Shown here: positions 33,735 to 42,451 of the stretch, piece by piece
Numbering within the stretch: position 1 is the first letter of the stretch
How the letters are laid out: each line of letters opens with the position of its first letter
Assembly (NCBI GenBank): GCA_902491055.1
Contig: CABUGI010000005.1
Coordinates: 1 to 46,145, forward strand
DNA: 46,145 bases
Reading direction: 5' to 3'
From: an uncultured Collinsella sp.
GTDB lineage: Bacteria > Actinomycetota > Coriobacteriia > Coriobacteriales > Coriobacteriaceae
Position numbers and translations under genes: made by a program
Notes under the pieces: generated by a model
The model's input: the letters and a program-made list of their open reading frames with translations, nothing else
What the model was told of the DNA's origin: nothing
Databases searched by the model: none

Positions 33735-34631
33735 ATGAAGCTTCAGCAGCTCAGATATGTCGTCAAAGTTGCCGAATGCGGCAGCATTACCGAGGCCTCG
33801 CGCCGGCTCTTTGTGTCGCAGCCTTCGATTACCGCATCGATCCGCGATCTCGAAAACGAGATGGGTGTGCATATCTTTGAGCGCACCAACAAGGGTGTCA
33901 TTGTGTCCGAGGAGGGCGAGACCTTCTTGGGCTATGCGCGCCAGGTACTCGACCAGGCCGACCTGCTCGAGGGCAAGTACAAGGGCGCATCCGAGCAGGT
34001 GCCGCACTTTAGTGTGAGCTGCCAGCATTATTCCTTTGCCGTCAACGCGTTTGTCGACGTGATCCGCGAGTTCGATGCCGCGCGTTACGACTTCACCCTG
34101 CGCGAGGAGCAGACTCACGAGATTATCGAGGATGTCGCGCATATGAAAAGCGAACTGGGCATCCTGTACTTATCCGAGCATAACCGCGAGGTTATCGAGC
34201 GCATGCTCGCCGCCAACGAGCTCGTATTCGAGGGACTCTTCTGCGCCGCGCCGCATGTCTTTGTATGCGCCGACCATCCACTGGCGGACTGCGCCAGCGT
34301 GACGCTCGAGGACTTGGAAGACTACCCGTTCTTGTCCTATGAGCAGGGCAGTTATAACTCGTTCTACTATTCCGAGGAGCTGACTTCGACGTTCGAGCGT
34401 CGCAAAAATATCCGCGTGCGCGACCGTGCGACGTTGTTCAATTTGGCCATGGGCCTCAACGGCTACACGGTGTGTTCAGGCGTGATCAGCCACGAGCTCA
34501 ACGGTCCAGGTATTATCTCCATTCCGCTCGATGTGGACGAGTACATGGAGATCGGCATCATCACGCGCAAGAGCACGACGCTCACGCGCTACGGTCGGGC
34601 CTATATCGACGCGATCCGTCAGCATATCTAG
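33735..34631 (+). CDS. LysR family transcriptional regulator
   Basis: A 298-residue regulator. The N-terminal winged helix begins MKLQQLRYVVKVAECGSITEASRRLFVSQPSITASIRDLE. The effector domain (about 95-295) has the CysB-like FVCADHPLA segment. It sits after the HAD gene and before a MetE-like methyltransferase, whose promoter region carries two dyads, so control of that gene is the simplest reading. A TAGGGAGAAAGCT stretch supplies the ribosome site. Confidence 0.9.
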   Translation: MKLQQLRYVVKVAECGSITEASRRLFVSQPSITASIRDLENEMGVHIFERTNKGVIVSEEGETFLGYARQVLDQADLLEGKYKGASEQVPHFSVSCQHYSFAVNAFVDVIREFDAARYDFTLREEQTHEIIEDVAHMKSELGILYLSEHNREVIERMLAANELVFEGLFCAAPHVFVCADHPLADCASVTLEDLEDYPFLSYEQGSYNSFYYSEELTSTFERRKNIRVRDRATLFNLAMGLNGYTVCSGVISHELNGPGIISIPLDVDEYMEIGIITRKSTTLTRYGRAYIDAIRQHI

Positions 34632-34677
34632 ACTGCTGCGTCCTGTACAGGTCAAATCTCTTCATGGCAGTCCCAAC

Positions 34678-34746
34678 TGATATAGGAAGCATCTATATCA
34701 AACTGTTATAAACGTATATTTTACGATGGCTATATGAGCGCTCATA
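34678..34746. promoter_or_regulatory. Two dyads in the promoter region of the MetE-like gene
   Basis: TGATATAG/CTATATCA (34678-34685 and 34693-34700, 7-base spacer) and the perfect 14-bp palindrome TATGAGCGCTCATA (34733-34746). The first fits a LysR half-site pair; the second lies 40 bases before the start codon and may be a separate operator. Confidence 0.5.
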
Positions 34747-34786
34747 CTTTGTCCCAGTAAAGCAACCAATGCAAAGGGAGATATCT

Positions 34787-35920
34787 ATGAGTGCTTTAAC
34801 CACGCTGAACGCGCCGTTTCGCGCCGATATCGTCGGCAGCTTTCTTCGTCCACAGGCCGTAAAGGACGCCCGTGCCGCCTATGCTGCGGGCACACTCGAC
34901 GCCGCCGGCCTTAAGGCCGTCGAGGATGAGGCCATTCGCGACCTGGTGGACAAGCAAAAGGCCGCCGGCCTGCAGGTGATTACCGATGGCGAGTTTCGCC
35001 GCAGCTACTGGCACCTCGACTTTATGTGGGGACTCAACGGCATTGAACGCCGTGCCTCACGTACGGGCTATATGTTCCACGACGAGGAGACCACGGCCGA
35101 TACCGCCGTGGTGACCGGTCCCATTAGCGGCGAGAACCACCCGTTCGTCGAGCACTTTAAGTTTGTCAAGGCGCTTGAGGGAGAGGGCCAGGTCGCACGC
35201 CAGACCATCCCGGCGCCTATCCAGACGTTCTCTGAGGTTACGCTCGATCGCTGCGACGGCCAGCAGGAGAGCCTGCGTGCCGTCTATAAGACCGATGAGG
35301 AACTTGCCGGCGCCATTGCAGCCGCTTATCGCACGGTGATCGCCGACCTGTACGCAGCAGGCTGCCGCAACATCCAGTTTGACGACTGCACCTGGGGCAT
35401 CTACTGCGATACCGATTTTGTCGCCAAAACCGGCATGAGCCCGGTCGACCTGCAAAAGGTAAGCGAGTTGGGCGTGGCGCTCAACAACGCTGCCATCGAG
35501 GGCAAGCCCGACGATCTGGTCATCAACACGCATGTGTGCCGCGGCAACTACCACTCCACCTATGCCTTTGAGGGCGGTTACGATCCCATCGCGCCGTACC
35601 TGTTTGCGCATGAGGATGTCGATGCGTTCTATCTGGAGTTCGACACGCCGCGCGCCGGCGGTTTTGAGCCGCTCAAGTACGTTGCCCCGGGCAAGAAGGT
35701 CGTGCTGGGTTTGGTAACCACCAAGGCGGCAGAGCTTGAGGACGAAGACGTTATCGTCGAACGTATCCATGAGGCCGCAAAGTACGTGCCGCTCGAGAAC
35801 CTGTACCTGTCGCCCCAGTGCGGCTTTGCCAGCTGCGAGATTGGCAACAAGCTGACCGAGGACGAACAGTGGGCAAAGATCGCGCTGGTCAAGCGCATTG
35901 CCGAGCGCGTTTGGAAGTAA
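34787..35920 (+). CDS. MetE-like methyltransferase, YxjG/YxjH type (homocysteine methylation)
   Basis: A 377-residue protein equal to the C-terminal catalytic half of MetE. RADIVGSFLRP and ITDGEFRRSYWHLDF are the family's opening segments. Candidate zinc ligands are present: His and Cys in NTHVCRGNY, Glu in YLEFD, and Cys in SPQCGFAS. It lacks the N-terminal duplicated barrel of MetE, like YxjG proteins, whose methyl donor is not settled. Start 34787 follows AAGGGAG. Confidence 0.88.
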   Translation: MSALTTLNAPFRADIVGSFLRPQAVKDARAAYAAGTLDAAGLKAVEDEAIRDLVDKQKAAGLQVITDGEFRRSYWHLDFMWGLNGIERRASRTGYMFHDEETTADTAVVTGPISGENHPFVEHFKFVKALEGEGQVARQTIPAPIQTFSEVTLDRCDGQQESLRAVYKTDEELAGAIAAAYRTVIADLYAAGCRNIQFDDCTWGIYCDTDFVAKTGMSPVDLQKVSELGVALNNAAIEGKPDDLVINTHVCRGNYHSTYAFEGGYDPIAPYLFAHEDVDAFYLEFDTPRAGGFEPLKYVAPGKKVVLGLVTTKAAELEDEDVIVERIHEAAKYVPLENLYLSPQCGFASCEIGNKLTEDEQWAKIALVKRIAERVWK

Positions 35921-35967
35921 CGTTACCGTTTGCAGGTGACGGCGCGCGCGAGACATGACGTATCACG

Positions 35968-35973
35968 TACAAT
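35968..35973 (+). promoter_or_regulatory. Candidate -10 hexamer TACAAT for the mini-ORF unit
   Basis: TACAAT lies 71 bases before the mini-ORF, in the gap after the MetE-like gene. Confidence 0.3.
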
Positions 35974-36043
35974 GGTCCGGATCGTATCGTTCGGGCAGGT
36001 TATCCGATATGCCTGATCGCCCTTCCATCATGAAAGGACTTCC

Positions 36044-36097
36044 ATGTCCCAATCCTCGACGCCCGCCGTATCTGAACTCGAGGAGACTGTCGAATAG
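36044..36097 (+). CDS. 17-codon mini-ORF with its own ribosome site
   Basis: The frame reads M-SQSSTPAVSELEETVE and stops in TAG. It is preceded by GAAAGGA at a good distance, and followed by a strong terminator 20 bases on. The peptide is polar, acidic and resembles no known leader. Either it is a real small protein, a remnant of a longer gene lost by deletion (good start region, no body), or the transcript is a small RNA. Confidence 0.4.
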   Translation: MSQSSTPAVSELEETVE

Positions 36098-36117
36098 TAG
36101 TTGTGTTCAGCTAAATC

Positions 36118-36160
36118 AAAAAATGGCGTCCATGCGTATGTACGCGTGGACGCCATTTTT
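36118..36160. terminator. Bidirectional terminator between mini-ORF and esterase gene
   Basis: Near-perfect 20-bp arms (36119-36138 and 36141-36160) with AAAAA and TTTTT at the two ends, so both strands gain a T-tract. The esterase TAA stop (36161-36159) overlaps its edge. Confidence 0.9.
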
Positions 36161-36824
36161 AATGCGTCAGTATCCAGTGGATGCCGCGCGCCATGCGCAG
36201 GTCAGTTTGGGCAAAGTGGTTGCCGGGGTTGAGCTCCAGCGTTGTTGGAATGTCATGCTCGATAAACAGCTCTTCCATCGCACGCGTATCGTCGAGTACG
36301 TGCCGCATCATGCGGTTGGGCGTCTTGGTTTCCTTTTTACCGAGCGACAGATAGGCGGCGTCGGGCGTAGCCGTCATCGTGCGCTCGCGCGCGTAGTCGA
36401 TAAAGCCGGGGAACCACAGCGACCCCGATGCACTCGCCACGCGCTCAAAGACATCTGTTTGCCAAAGTGCCCACAGTGCAAAAAGACCCGCCAACGAGTA
36501 GCCGGCAACGCCGCGCCAGGCGGGCGGTTGCGGGAGCGATGATTCGGCCTGGGGGATTATCTGCTTCAACAACTCGTCAAGAAAACCAGCAGCCTGTCCG
36601 CCAAAGGGCTCGGCATCTCGTATAGTTCCGTCGCATTCCCAGGGGCTCAGCTCGCGATTCCAATCGAGCCCTCCAATGGCGACAAGGGTGAACAGCGGGC
36701 AGTCGAGCTCTCGGCAGCGCTCGTAGACTTCACTACCGTTGCCCATAATCACGGGGAGATAGATGACGGGCGCGCCTTCCGCACACTCTGAATAAACGGT
36801 TATCTGCTTATGATGCGCTTCCAA
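36159..36824 (-). CDS. Alpha/beta hydrolase, esterase D / enterochelin-esterase-like
   Basis: 221 residues from a TTG. GYSLAGLFALWAL carries the GxSxxG nucleophile elbow. Late His is in NPGNHFAQTDLR. The fold order (PVIYLPVIMGNGSE early strand, then Gly-Gly-Leu and a helical lid) matches the YbbA/Fes-like putative esterases. Substrate unknown. The frame stays open to GTG 36872, but the hexamer GACAAT at 36868-36863 would then fall inside the gene, so TTG 36824, behind GAGAGAAG, is preferred. Confidence in the start is low. Confidence 0.72.
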   Translation of the reverse strand: MEAHHKQITVYSECAEGAPVIYLPVIMGNGSEVYERCRELDCPLFTLVAIGGLDWNRELSPWECDGTIRDAEPFGGQAAGFLDELLKQIIPQAESSLPQPPAWRGVAGYSLAGLFALWALWQTDVFERVASASGSLWFPGFIDYARERTMTATPDAAYLSLGKKETKTPNRMMRHVLDDTRAMEELFIEHDIPTTLELNPGNHFAQTDLRMARGIHWILTH

Positions 36825-36862
36825 GGCAGGCTTCTCTCGGTGTTGTGATATTGACAGCCTCA

Positions 36863-36868
36863 ATTGTC
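36863..36868 (-). promoter_or_regulatory. Candidate -10 hexamer GACAAT for the esterase
   Basis: The minus strand reads GCGTGCGACAAT, matching the 12 bases before rlmA. It is 39 bases before the chosen start. Confidence 0.3.
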
Positions 36869-36899
36869 GCACGCTGACACGGGGGCAGACGCTAAAAGA

Positions 36900-36934
36900 A
36901 AGGCGCGGAGCCGCTCGATGCGATTCCGCGCCTT
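36900..36934 (-). terminator. Terminator of the purine permease gene
   Basis: AAGGCGCGGA and TCCGCGCCTT (36900-36909 and 36925-36934) form perfect 10-bp arms, and the minus strand continues with TTCTTTT. Confidence 0.85.
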
Positions 36935-36961
36935 GTTGTTTTGCTTTAGCAGACTATGCCG

Positions 36962-38272
36962 TTACGCCACGAAGAAGTAGACGAGGAAGGCGAGGGCTGC
37001 GATCCACATGAGCGGCTTGATCTTGGAGGCCTCGCCCTTAAAGAGCGCGACGACCACGTAGGCGATAAAGCCCAGGCCAATGCCGGCAGAGATGGAGTAG
37101 GTGAAGGGCACGCCGGCGACAATCATGAACGCCGGGAAACCCTGCGACACGTCGGACCAGTCGATCTCGGAGGCCTCGCTCATCATGAGGTAGCCGACGT
37201 AGACCAGAGCACCGCAGGTGGCGGCGCTGGAAACGATGGTGACGATGGGGGAGAAGAACGCGGCGAGAATGAACAGCACGCCGGTGGTGACGGAGGTGAG
37301 ACCCGTGCGGCCACCGTCGGCAGCGCCAGAGGTGGACTCGACGAAGGTGGTGATGGAGGAGACGCCCATGAAACCGCCCACAGCAGCGGCGGCGGAGTCG
37401 ACGATCAAGATCTCCTTGATATTCTCGACGTTGCCGTCGTCGGTGAGGAACTCGCCCTGCTTGGCCACGGCCATCGCGGTGCCCATAGTGTCGAAGAAGT
37501 CACTCATGAGCAGCGAGAACGAGATGACGAGGAGCGCGGGGTCGGTAAGGACCTTGACGATGGCGGGCACGCCGCCGGCGTCGGCGATAGGGCCACCGAT
37601 GCTCGAGAAGTCGAGCGGGGCGATGATGCCGGTCGGAGCCTGGGTCACACCTAGGGGGATACCGGCGATGACGGCGACGACGATGCCGATGAGCAGCGAG
37701 CCGGGGACGTTGCGGCAGGCGAGGGCGACCGTCACCAGGATGGAGATGATGCCGACGATGAAGGTGGGGGAGGTGATGTCGCCCAGACCGACGAGTGTAC
37801 CGGCGCCAGCGGTGATAATGCCGGCATCGCACAGGCCAATCATGGCGATGAACAGGCCCAGACCCACCGAGATGGCGTGACGCAGGACAACCGGGATGGC
37901 GTCCATGATGGCCTCGCGCAGGCCACAAAGCACGAGCAGCAAGATGACGACGCCCTCAAGGAAGATGACGCTCATGGCCACGTGCCAGTCACCGCCGCAG
38001 ACGGTGGTGGTGATTCCAGCGATCATCGCGTTGACGCCTAAGCCCGACGCGCAGGCGAGCGGGCGGTTGGCGAAGATGCCCATGCAGATGGTCATGATGC
38101 CGGCGCCCAGGCAGGTGGCGCAGGCGAGCGCTCCCGCATCGATGCCGGCGCCCGAGAGCACCGCAGGGTTGACGGCGATGATGTAGGCCATCGCCAGGAA
38201 TGTTGTCAGTCCAGCGCGAAGTTCGGTCCCGATTGTGGACTTGCGCTCACTGACGTGAAAAAGTTCGTCCAT
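36962..38272 (-). CDS. NCS2 family purine permease (guanine/hypoxanthine type)
   Basis: A 436-residue permease with about 13-14 helices of the AzgA-like NCS2 branch. Diagnostic segments are TFLAMAYIIAVNPAVL, LGVNAMIAG, SDFFDTMGTAMAVAKQGEFL, and a GVSSITTFVESTSGAADGGRTGL stretch near 315-337 with the substrate-binding residues. It should import guanine or hypoxanthine with H+. No purine riboswitch was recognised in the 190-base divergent leader. ATG 38272 has GGAAAGGG upstream; the 15-residue extension to 38317 has none. Confidence 0.9.
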   Translation of the reverse strand: MDELFHVSERKSTIGTELRAGLTTFLAMAYIIAVNPAVLSGAGIDAGALACATCLGAGIMTICMGIFANRPLACASGLGVNAMIAGITTTVCGGDWHVAMSVIFLEGVVILLLVLCGLREAIMDAIPVVLRHAISVGLGLFIAMIGLCDAGIITAGAGTLVGLGDITSPTFIVGIISILVTVALACRNVPGSLLIGIVVAVIAGIPLGVTQAPTGIIAPLDFSSIGGPIADAGGVPAIVKVLTDPALLVISFSLLMSDFFDTMGTAMAVAKQGEFLTDDGNVENIKEILIVDSAAAAVGGFMGVSSITTFVESTSGAADGGRTGLTSVTTGVLFILAAFFSPIVTIVSSAATCGALVYVGYLMMSEASEIDWSDVSQGFPAFMIVAGVPFTYSISAGIGLGFIAYVVVALFKGEASKIKPLMWIAALAFLVYFFVA

Positions 38273-38465
38273 GCATACCCTTTCCTTGTTCGGCCCCGAG
38301 TTTAGGCCGATTGACACGAACTCAACTACTATATCGCCTTTGAAAGGTTGATGTTCCTCGCATGTTGATGTTCGGCGCTTTGTAGCAGACGGACGGTATT
38401 TTTCGCATGAAAATGTGTGGGTACCGTATACTTAAGCAGTTACAACGACCCCTATGGAGGAACGT

Positions 38466-38885
38466 ATGATTAAAGAGCTCTGCCACGACGAGGCTGTTCT
38501 GTCCCAGCGTTGCGAGGTTGCGACCGTCGAGGACGAGTCGGTGGCACAGGACCTGATCGATACCATCAAGTCGCTCGACGATGCCGGCTGCCTTGCCGCC
38601 AACCAGATCGGCGTCACCAAGAAGGTCTGCGTCTATCTGGACGACGCCGGCGAGCCCCATGTGCTCTACAACCCCCGTCTGGTGTTTGGCCTGGGTGCCA
38701 GCAAGATGGAGGAGAGCTGCCTGACGCACGAGGAGGTCACCAAGTCCACGCGCTACATCAAGTGCAAGGTTGCCTTTGACCAGATCGTCGACGGCAAGAT
38801 GAAGGAGTGCCGCCGCGACTATGCGGGCTTTGAGGCACAAATGATCCAGCATATGATCGATCACTGTCTTGGAAAGTTGGTCTAA
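38466..38885 (+). CDS. Peptide-deformylase-like protein with catalytic Glu replaced by Met
   Basis: A 139-residue protein of the PDF fold. Motif I reads GCLAANQIG (41-49, G[IC]LAAxQxG), motif II EESCLTHE (83-90) keeps the metal Cys85, and motif III QHMIDHC (128-134) keeps His129 and His133. The HExxH glutamate that does acid/base catalysis is Met130. Metal binding may remain but deformylation should fail. A TATACT lies 33 bases before the ATG (38427-38432) and GGAGG is just upstream. It is monocistronic. The true def gene must be elsewhere. Confidence 0.8.
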   Translation: MIKELCHDEAVLSQRCEVATVEDESVAQDLIDTIKSLDDAGCLAANQIGVTKKVCVYLDDAGEPHVLYNPRLVFGLGASKMEESCLTHEEVTKSTRYIKCKVAFDQIVDGKMKECRRDYAGFEAQMIQHMIDHCLGKLV

Positions 38886-38917
38886 GGGGACCAAAGCACC
38901 GCACTTCGTCTCTTTTG

Positions 38918-38953
38918 GCCCGGGCATGACATTGTTGTCATGTCCGGGCTTTT
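38918..38953 (+). terminator. Terminator after the deformylase-like gene
   Basis: 14-bp arms (38918-38931 and 38936-38949, one mismatch) with a 4-base loop and TTTT. Confidence 0.85.
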
Positions 38954-39016
38954 GTGTTTAGCGCCTTTTTGTTTGGAGACAATGAAATTAGCAAGAACGT
39001 AAAGCTAGGAGGCGCT

Positions 39017-39982
39017 ATGTGCACGAGTATTCGATTTACCGATAATTCTGGCCACATGTATCTAGGCCGCAACCTCGACTGGAGCTTTGACTACGGCCAA
39101 CAGGTTCGCGTGATGCCGCGCGGGTTCCACATTCCGTATTCGTTTATCGACGACGCGACAGCGGCACACGCGGTGATCGGTATGTGCATCGATTACAAGA
39201 ACTACCCTATGTTCTTCGATTGCGGCAACGATGCGGGCCTCGCCGTGGCGGGCCTCAATTTCCCGGGTTATGCCGAGTATGCCGAGGGGCCGGTTGATGG
39301 AAAGACCAATATCGCGGCCTATGAGTTTCCCCTGTGGGTGGCAGCGACGTTCTCGACGGTCGATGAGGTCGAGGCCGCGCTGCGCGACACGGTGATTGTC
39401 GCCAAATCTGCCGGAGAGGGGCTGGGCGTGTCGCTGCTCCATTGGATTATCGGCGACAGCCAGCGCAGCATCGTGGTCGAGATGATGGCTGACGGCCTGC
39501 ATGTATACGACGATCCGGTCGACACCCTTGCCAATCAGCCCACCTTCCCGTGGCACATGGAAAACCTCCGCACCTATATCACCGCCACAAGCGATTTTCC
39601 GCAGACGGCGACATGGCGTGGCGCCGAGCTTAAGCCCTATGGAGCCGGTGCCGGCATGCGCGGCATTCCGGGCGATTGCTATTCGCCGAGCCGTTTTGTA
39701 AAGGCGGCGTACCTCAATGCCAATTACCCGCAAAAGGAGAGCGAGACCGAAAACGTCGTTCGCATGTTCCGCTCGCTCGAGGGCGTGGTGATGATCGAGG
39801 GAGCGTCCAGGATGGGCGATGGCAAGTTCGAGAAGACTATCTATACCGGATGCTTTAGCGCGCGCACGGGCAATTATTACTACGCGATGTATGGGGATCC
39901 GTCGATTCGCTACGTGAGCCTGATGGATGCCGAGGGCGCGAGCCCCGATAGACTCGTGGTTCCCGAGCCGCGTCGTTCGTAG
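39017..39982 (+). CDS. Choloylglycine hydrolase family (bile salt hydrolase-like) amidase
   Basis: A 321-residue Ntn hydrolase. After Met the N-terminal nucleophile Cys2 is followed by RNLDW with Arg18 and Asp21, then GLNFPGYAEY with Asn81, an NQPTFPWHMENL segment with Asn near 173 and SPSRFVKAA with Arg near 226. These are the positions of the bile salt hydrolase active site (C2, R18, D21, N82, N175, R228). It deconjugates glycine- or taurine-linked bile acids; penicillin V acylases share the fold. No signal peptide: Cys2 is exposed by removing Met1. AGGAGG precedes ATG. Confidence 0.88.
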   Translation: MCTSIRFTDNSGHMYLGRNLDWSFDYGQQVRVMPRGFHIPYSFIDDATAAHAVIGMCIDYKNYPMFFDCGNDAGLAVAGLNFPGYAEYAEGPVDGKTNIAAYEFPLWVAATFSTVDEVEAALRDTVIVAKSAGEGLGVSLLHWIIGDSQRSIVVEMMADGLHVYDDPVDTLANQPTFPWHMENLRTYITATSDFPQTATWRGAELKPYGAGAGMRGIPGDCYSPSRFVKAAYLNANYPQKESETENVVRMFRSLEGVVMIEGASRMGDGKFEKTIYTGCFSARTGNYYYAMYGDPSIRYVSLMDAEGASPDRLVVPEPRRS

Positions 39983-40007
39983 CCGTTAGCTTTACTGCAA
40001 TGCAAAT

Positions 40008-40039
40008 CGGCCCTGCGTCTCCCGTGAGATGCAGGGCCG
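40008..40039 (+). terminator. Terminator between the bile salt hydrolase-like gene and kup
   Basis: 14-bp arms (40008-40021 and 40026-40039, one G-T pair) with a 4-base loop; T-tract is poor on the plus strand but a hairpin this stable is likely functional. Confidence 0.7.
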
Positions 40040-40061
40040 CTGTCGTTGATTTGTGACGTCG

Positions 40062-42293
40062 CTAGAAGTTGGCATCGTTGAGCTGTTCGCTCTCGAGGCC
40101 GTCGAGCTGTTGCTGTTCGGGCGTATCGGCGACGCTCTCGAGCAGCTCGGTGGGATCGACGTTCATGCTCTTGCCGGCCTCGTTGCCGTTGACCAAGTCG
40201 TCCGAGAAGATGTCGACCTCCATTTCCTCGGCCTCTTCGATCTGAACTTCGAGCGGCACCTGGGTGCGCACGAGCTTAACGGCCGGGCGCATGCGGGCAA
40301 ACAGCGGCACGTACTCGATGATGATGGCCGAGTTCTCAAGACCGTACCAGCGTGCCGGGCTTCCGCAGACGCGGCGGACGGCGTACTTGATGGCCATCAC
40401 GCGGTGGTCATTGCGGTTGATGTCCGTTTCGGGGGCGAGCATCTTGCGCAGCATGCAAAAACGGAAGTCGCCCACGTTGCCGCGCGTCTCGTAGATGGAG
40501 TAGGTGTGGTGCTGCGGCGGCAGCTCGCCCGAAGCCATCAGGTCGCCGACGATCTGACGCAGATAGGCGTTGATGCGCTGGTTGACCTTAAAGCCCAGGT
40601 CCAGGCGAACGCGGAAGAGGAAGTCCGTGCCAAAGGTCTCGACGGAATACTCGTGCGTATAGGGCTCGTCGGTGACATGCACGTTAATGAACCAATACGC
40701 CTTGGCGCGCTTGGGATGTTTATCCAGGATGGAATAGAGCACGTCGCGGTCGAGTGTGAGCGGATCGGGGCTGTTGGTGAGGAACACCAGGTTGTCGGCG
40801 AGCACGGGATAGGTCTCGTCGTTGCGCAGGCGGTTGAGCTGATCGATGTACTTGGAGACGGGCAACAGAATCGTCTGCGTGCGCTCGATGGCGGTGCCAC
40901 GGCGCCACACGTACATAAGGCCAAACAGCAGTGCGGCCAGGAAGATCATCACATAACCGCCGTCAAAGAACATGGTGAGGCACGAGGCGAAGAAGCACAG
41001 CTCAATGGCACCGAAGAGCAGGGCGAAGACGCAGGCGCCCAGCTTGTGCTTGAGAATGCCAGCGATATAGCTCGTCAAAAGCGTCGTAGTCATGAGCATG
41101 GTCACGGTAATGGCGAGGCCGTAGGCGCTCTCCATGCGCTCGGAGTTTTGGAACAGCAGCACGATGAAGATGCAGCCGACCCACATGATGTTATTGACGA
41201 GCGGAATATAGAGCTGGCCCTTGGTGTCGCTGGGGTAGTGGATGCGCAGATGCGGCATAAGGTTGAGACGCGTTGCCTCGGATACCAGCGAGAACGAGCC
41301 GGTGATGAGCGCCTGCGAGGCAATGATGGCCGCCACGGCCGAAAGCACGATGGCAAAGGGGCGCAGGGGCTCGGGGAGCATCATATAGAACGGGTTGACG
41401 ATATCCATCGCGAGCAACTGGGGATTGGAATTGTTGGCGAGCAGCCAAGCGCCCTGACCCAGGTAGTTAAGGATAAGCGCCGCTTTAACAAACGGCCAGG
41501 ATGCGTAGATGTTGGCCTTGCCCACGTGGCCCATGTCTGAATAGAGCGCCTCGGCGCCGGTCGTCGACAGGAAGACGAAGCCGAGCACCATGATGCCCGA
41601 GTGGTTGATGGGCGAGAACAGGAACATGACGCCGCGGATGGGGTTAAGCGCGCGCAAGATGGACAGGTTGCCGAGCATGTTGAATAGACCGGCGCCTGCC
41701 AGGAACAGGAACCACAGCGTCATGAGCGGACCGAACAGCTTGCCGATTGACGAGGTGCCAGCGCGCTGCATGGCAAACAGGCCACAGATAATGATGATGG
41801 TAATAATGATGACGTTAGTTTGCCCGTCACCCAACAGCGCGTGGCCCCACTCGATGGTGCGCAGACCCTCGATGGCCGTGGTAACCGTGACGGCGGGGGT
41901 GAGGATGCCGTCGGCGAGCAGCGCCGCACCGCCGATCATGGCGGGGAGAATCAGCCACGGTGCCACCTTGCGTACCAGGCTAAACAGGGCGAAGATGCCG
42001 CCTTCGTTGTGGTTGTCGGCCTTCATGGCGATTACCACGTACTTGACCGTGGTCACGAGCGTCATGGTCCAGATGACGAGCGAAAGCGCGCCCAGGATCA
42101 TGTCCTCGCTGACGGTACCGATGCCGCCGTTGTTGGCGACGATTGATTTCATGGTGTACATGGGGCTCGTGCCGATGTCGCCATAGACGACGCCGAGCGT
42201 TACGAGCAGCATGCCAGCGGAGAGGGGGATGGCTCTGTGCCCGCCTTGACCACGCTGGTCTTGGGGGTTTGCCTCCAGTTTGTTGTGTGCCAC
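40062..42293 (-). CDS. kup: Kup-family potassium uptake protein
   Basis: A 743-residue transporter: about 12 helices (to about 430) followed by a cytoplasmic domain. N-terminal AGMLLVTLGVVYGDIGTSPMYT is the family signature, followed by a loop EGGIFALFSLVRK. Kup proteins import K+ with H+. The start is GTG 42293 with AAGGGAG 5 bases before it; the longer ATG 42311 overlaps this ribosome site and is not preferred. Complements the K+ channel near the left edge. Confidence 0.93.
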   Translation of the reverse strand: MAHNKLEANPQDQRGQGGHRAIPLSAGMLLVTLGVVYGDIGTSPMYTMKSIVANNGGIGTVSEDMILGALSLVIWTMTLVTTVKYVVIAMKADNHNEGGIFALFSLVRKVAPWLILPAMIGGAALLADGILTPAVTVTTAIEGLRTIEWGHALLGDGQTNVIIITIIIICGLFAMQRAGTSSIGKLFGPLMTLWFLFLAGAGLFNMLGNLSILRALNPIRGVMFLFSPINHSGIMVLGFVFLSTTGAEALYSDMGHVGKANIYASWPFVKAALILNYLGQGAWLLANNSNPQLLAMDIVNPFYMMLPEPLRPFAIVLSAVAAIIASQALITGSFSLVSEATRLNLMPHLRIHYPSDTKGQLYIPLVNNIMWVGCIFIVLLFQNSERMESAYGLAITVTMLMTTTLLTSYIAGILKHKLGACVFALLFGAIELCFFASCLTMFFDGGYVMIFLAALLFGLMYVWRRGTAIERTQTILLPVSKYIDQLNRLRNDETYPVLADNLVFLTNSPDPLTLDRDVLYSILDKHPKRAKAYWFINVHVTDEPYTHEYSVETFGTDFLFRVRLDLGFKVNQRINAYLRQIVGDLMASGELPPQHHTYSIYETRGNVGDFRFCMLRKMLAPETDINRNDHRVMAIKYAVRRVCGSPARWYGLENSAIIIEYVPLFARMRPAVKLVRTQVPLEVQIEEAEEMEVDIFSDDLVNGNEAGKSMNVDPTELLESVADTPEQQQLDGLESEQLNDANF

Positions 42294-42393
42294 GTGGACT
42301 CCCTTAGACATCCGGTTGTCTGTCTAGGACAGATAATCTTTATGCCGTCTTTATACATACAAGAGCAGTTTGGCACATCAGGTTATTATAGAC

Positions 42394-42417
42394 AATAATC
42401 CCCAGCTGGGGATTATT
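42394..42417. repeat. Perfect 24-bp palindrome between kup and the EamA gene
   Basis: AATAATCCCCAG is followed directly by CTGGGGATTATT (no loop). It lies 101 bases before the kup start and 35 after the EamA stop, so it could be an EamA terminator or a kup operator. Confidence 0.75.
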
Positions 42418-42451
42418 TATGTACGTAGGTAGCATTTCAAAACAGGGGCTT

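Noticed and set aside
36825..36872. GTG 36872 as start of the esterase
   Set aside because: No ribosome site, and the GACAAT hexamer with the same context as before rlmA would fall inside the gene; kept only as an alternative.
38273..38465. A purine riboswitch before the NCS2 permease
   Set aside because: None of the conserved aptamer strings was seen in the divergent leader on the minus strand.
40053..41540. A 495-residue plus-strand frame opposite kup
   Set aside because: Shadow frame; composition typical of antisense reading (many Val, Gly, His, Glu) and no ribosome site.
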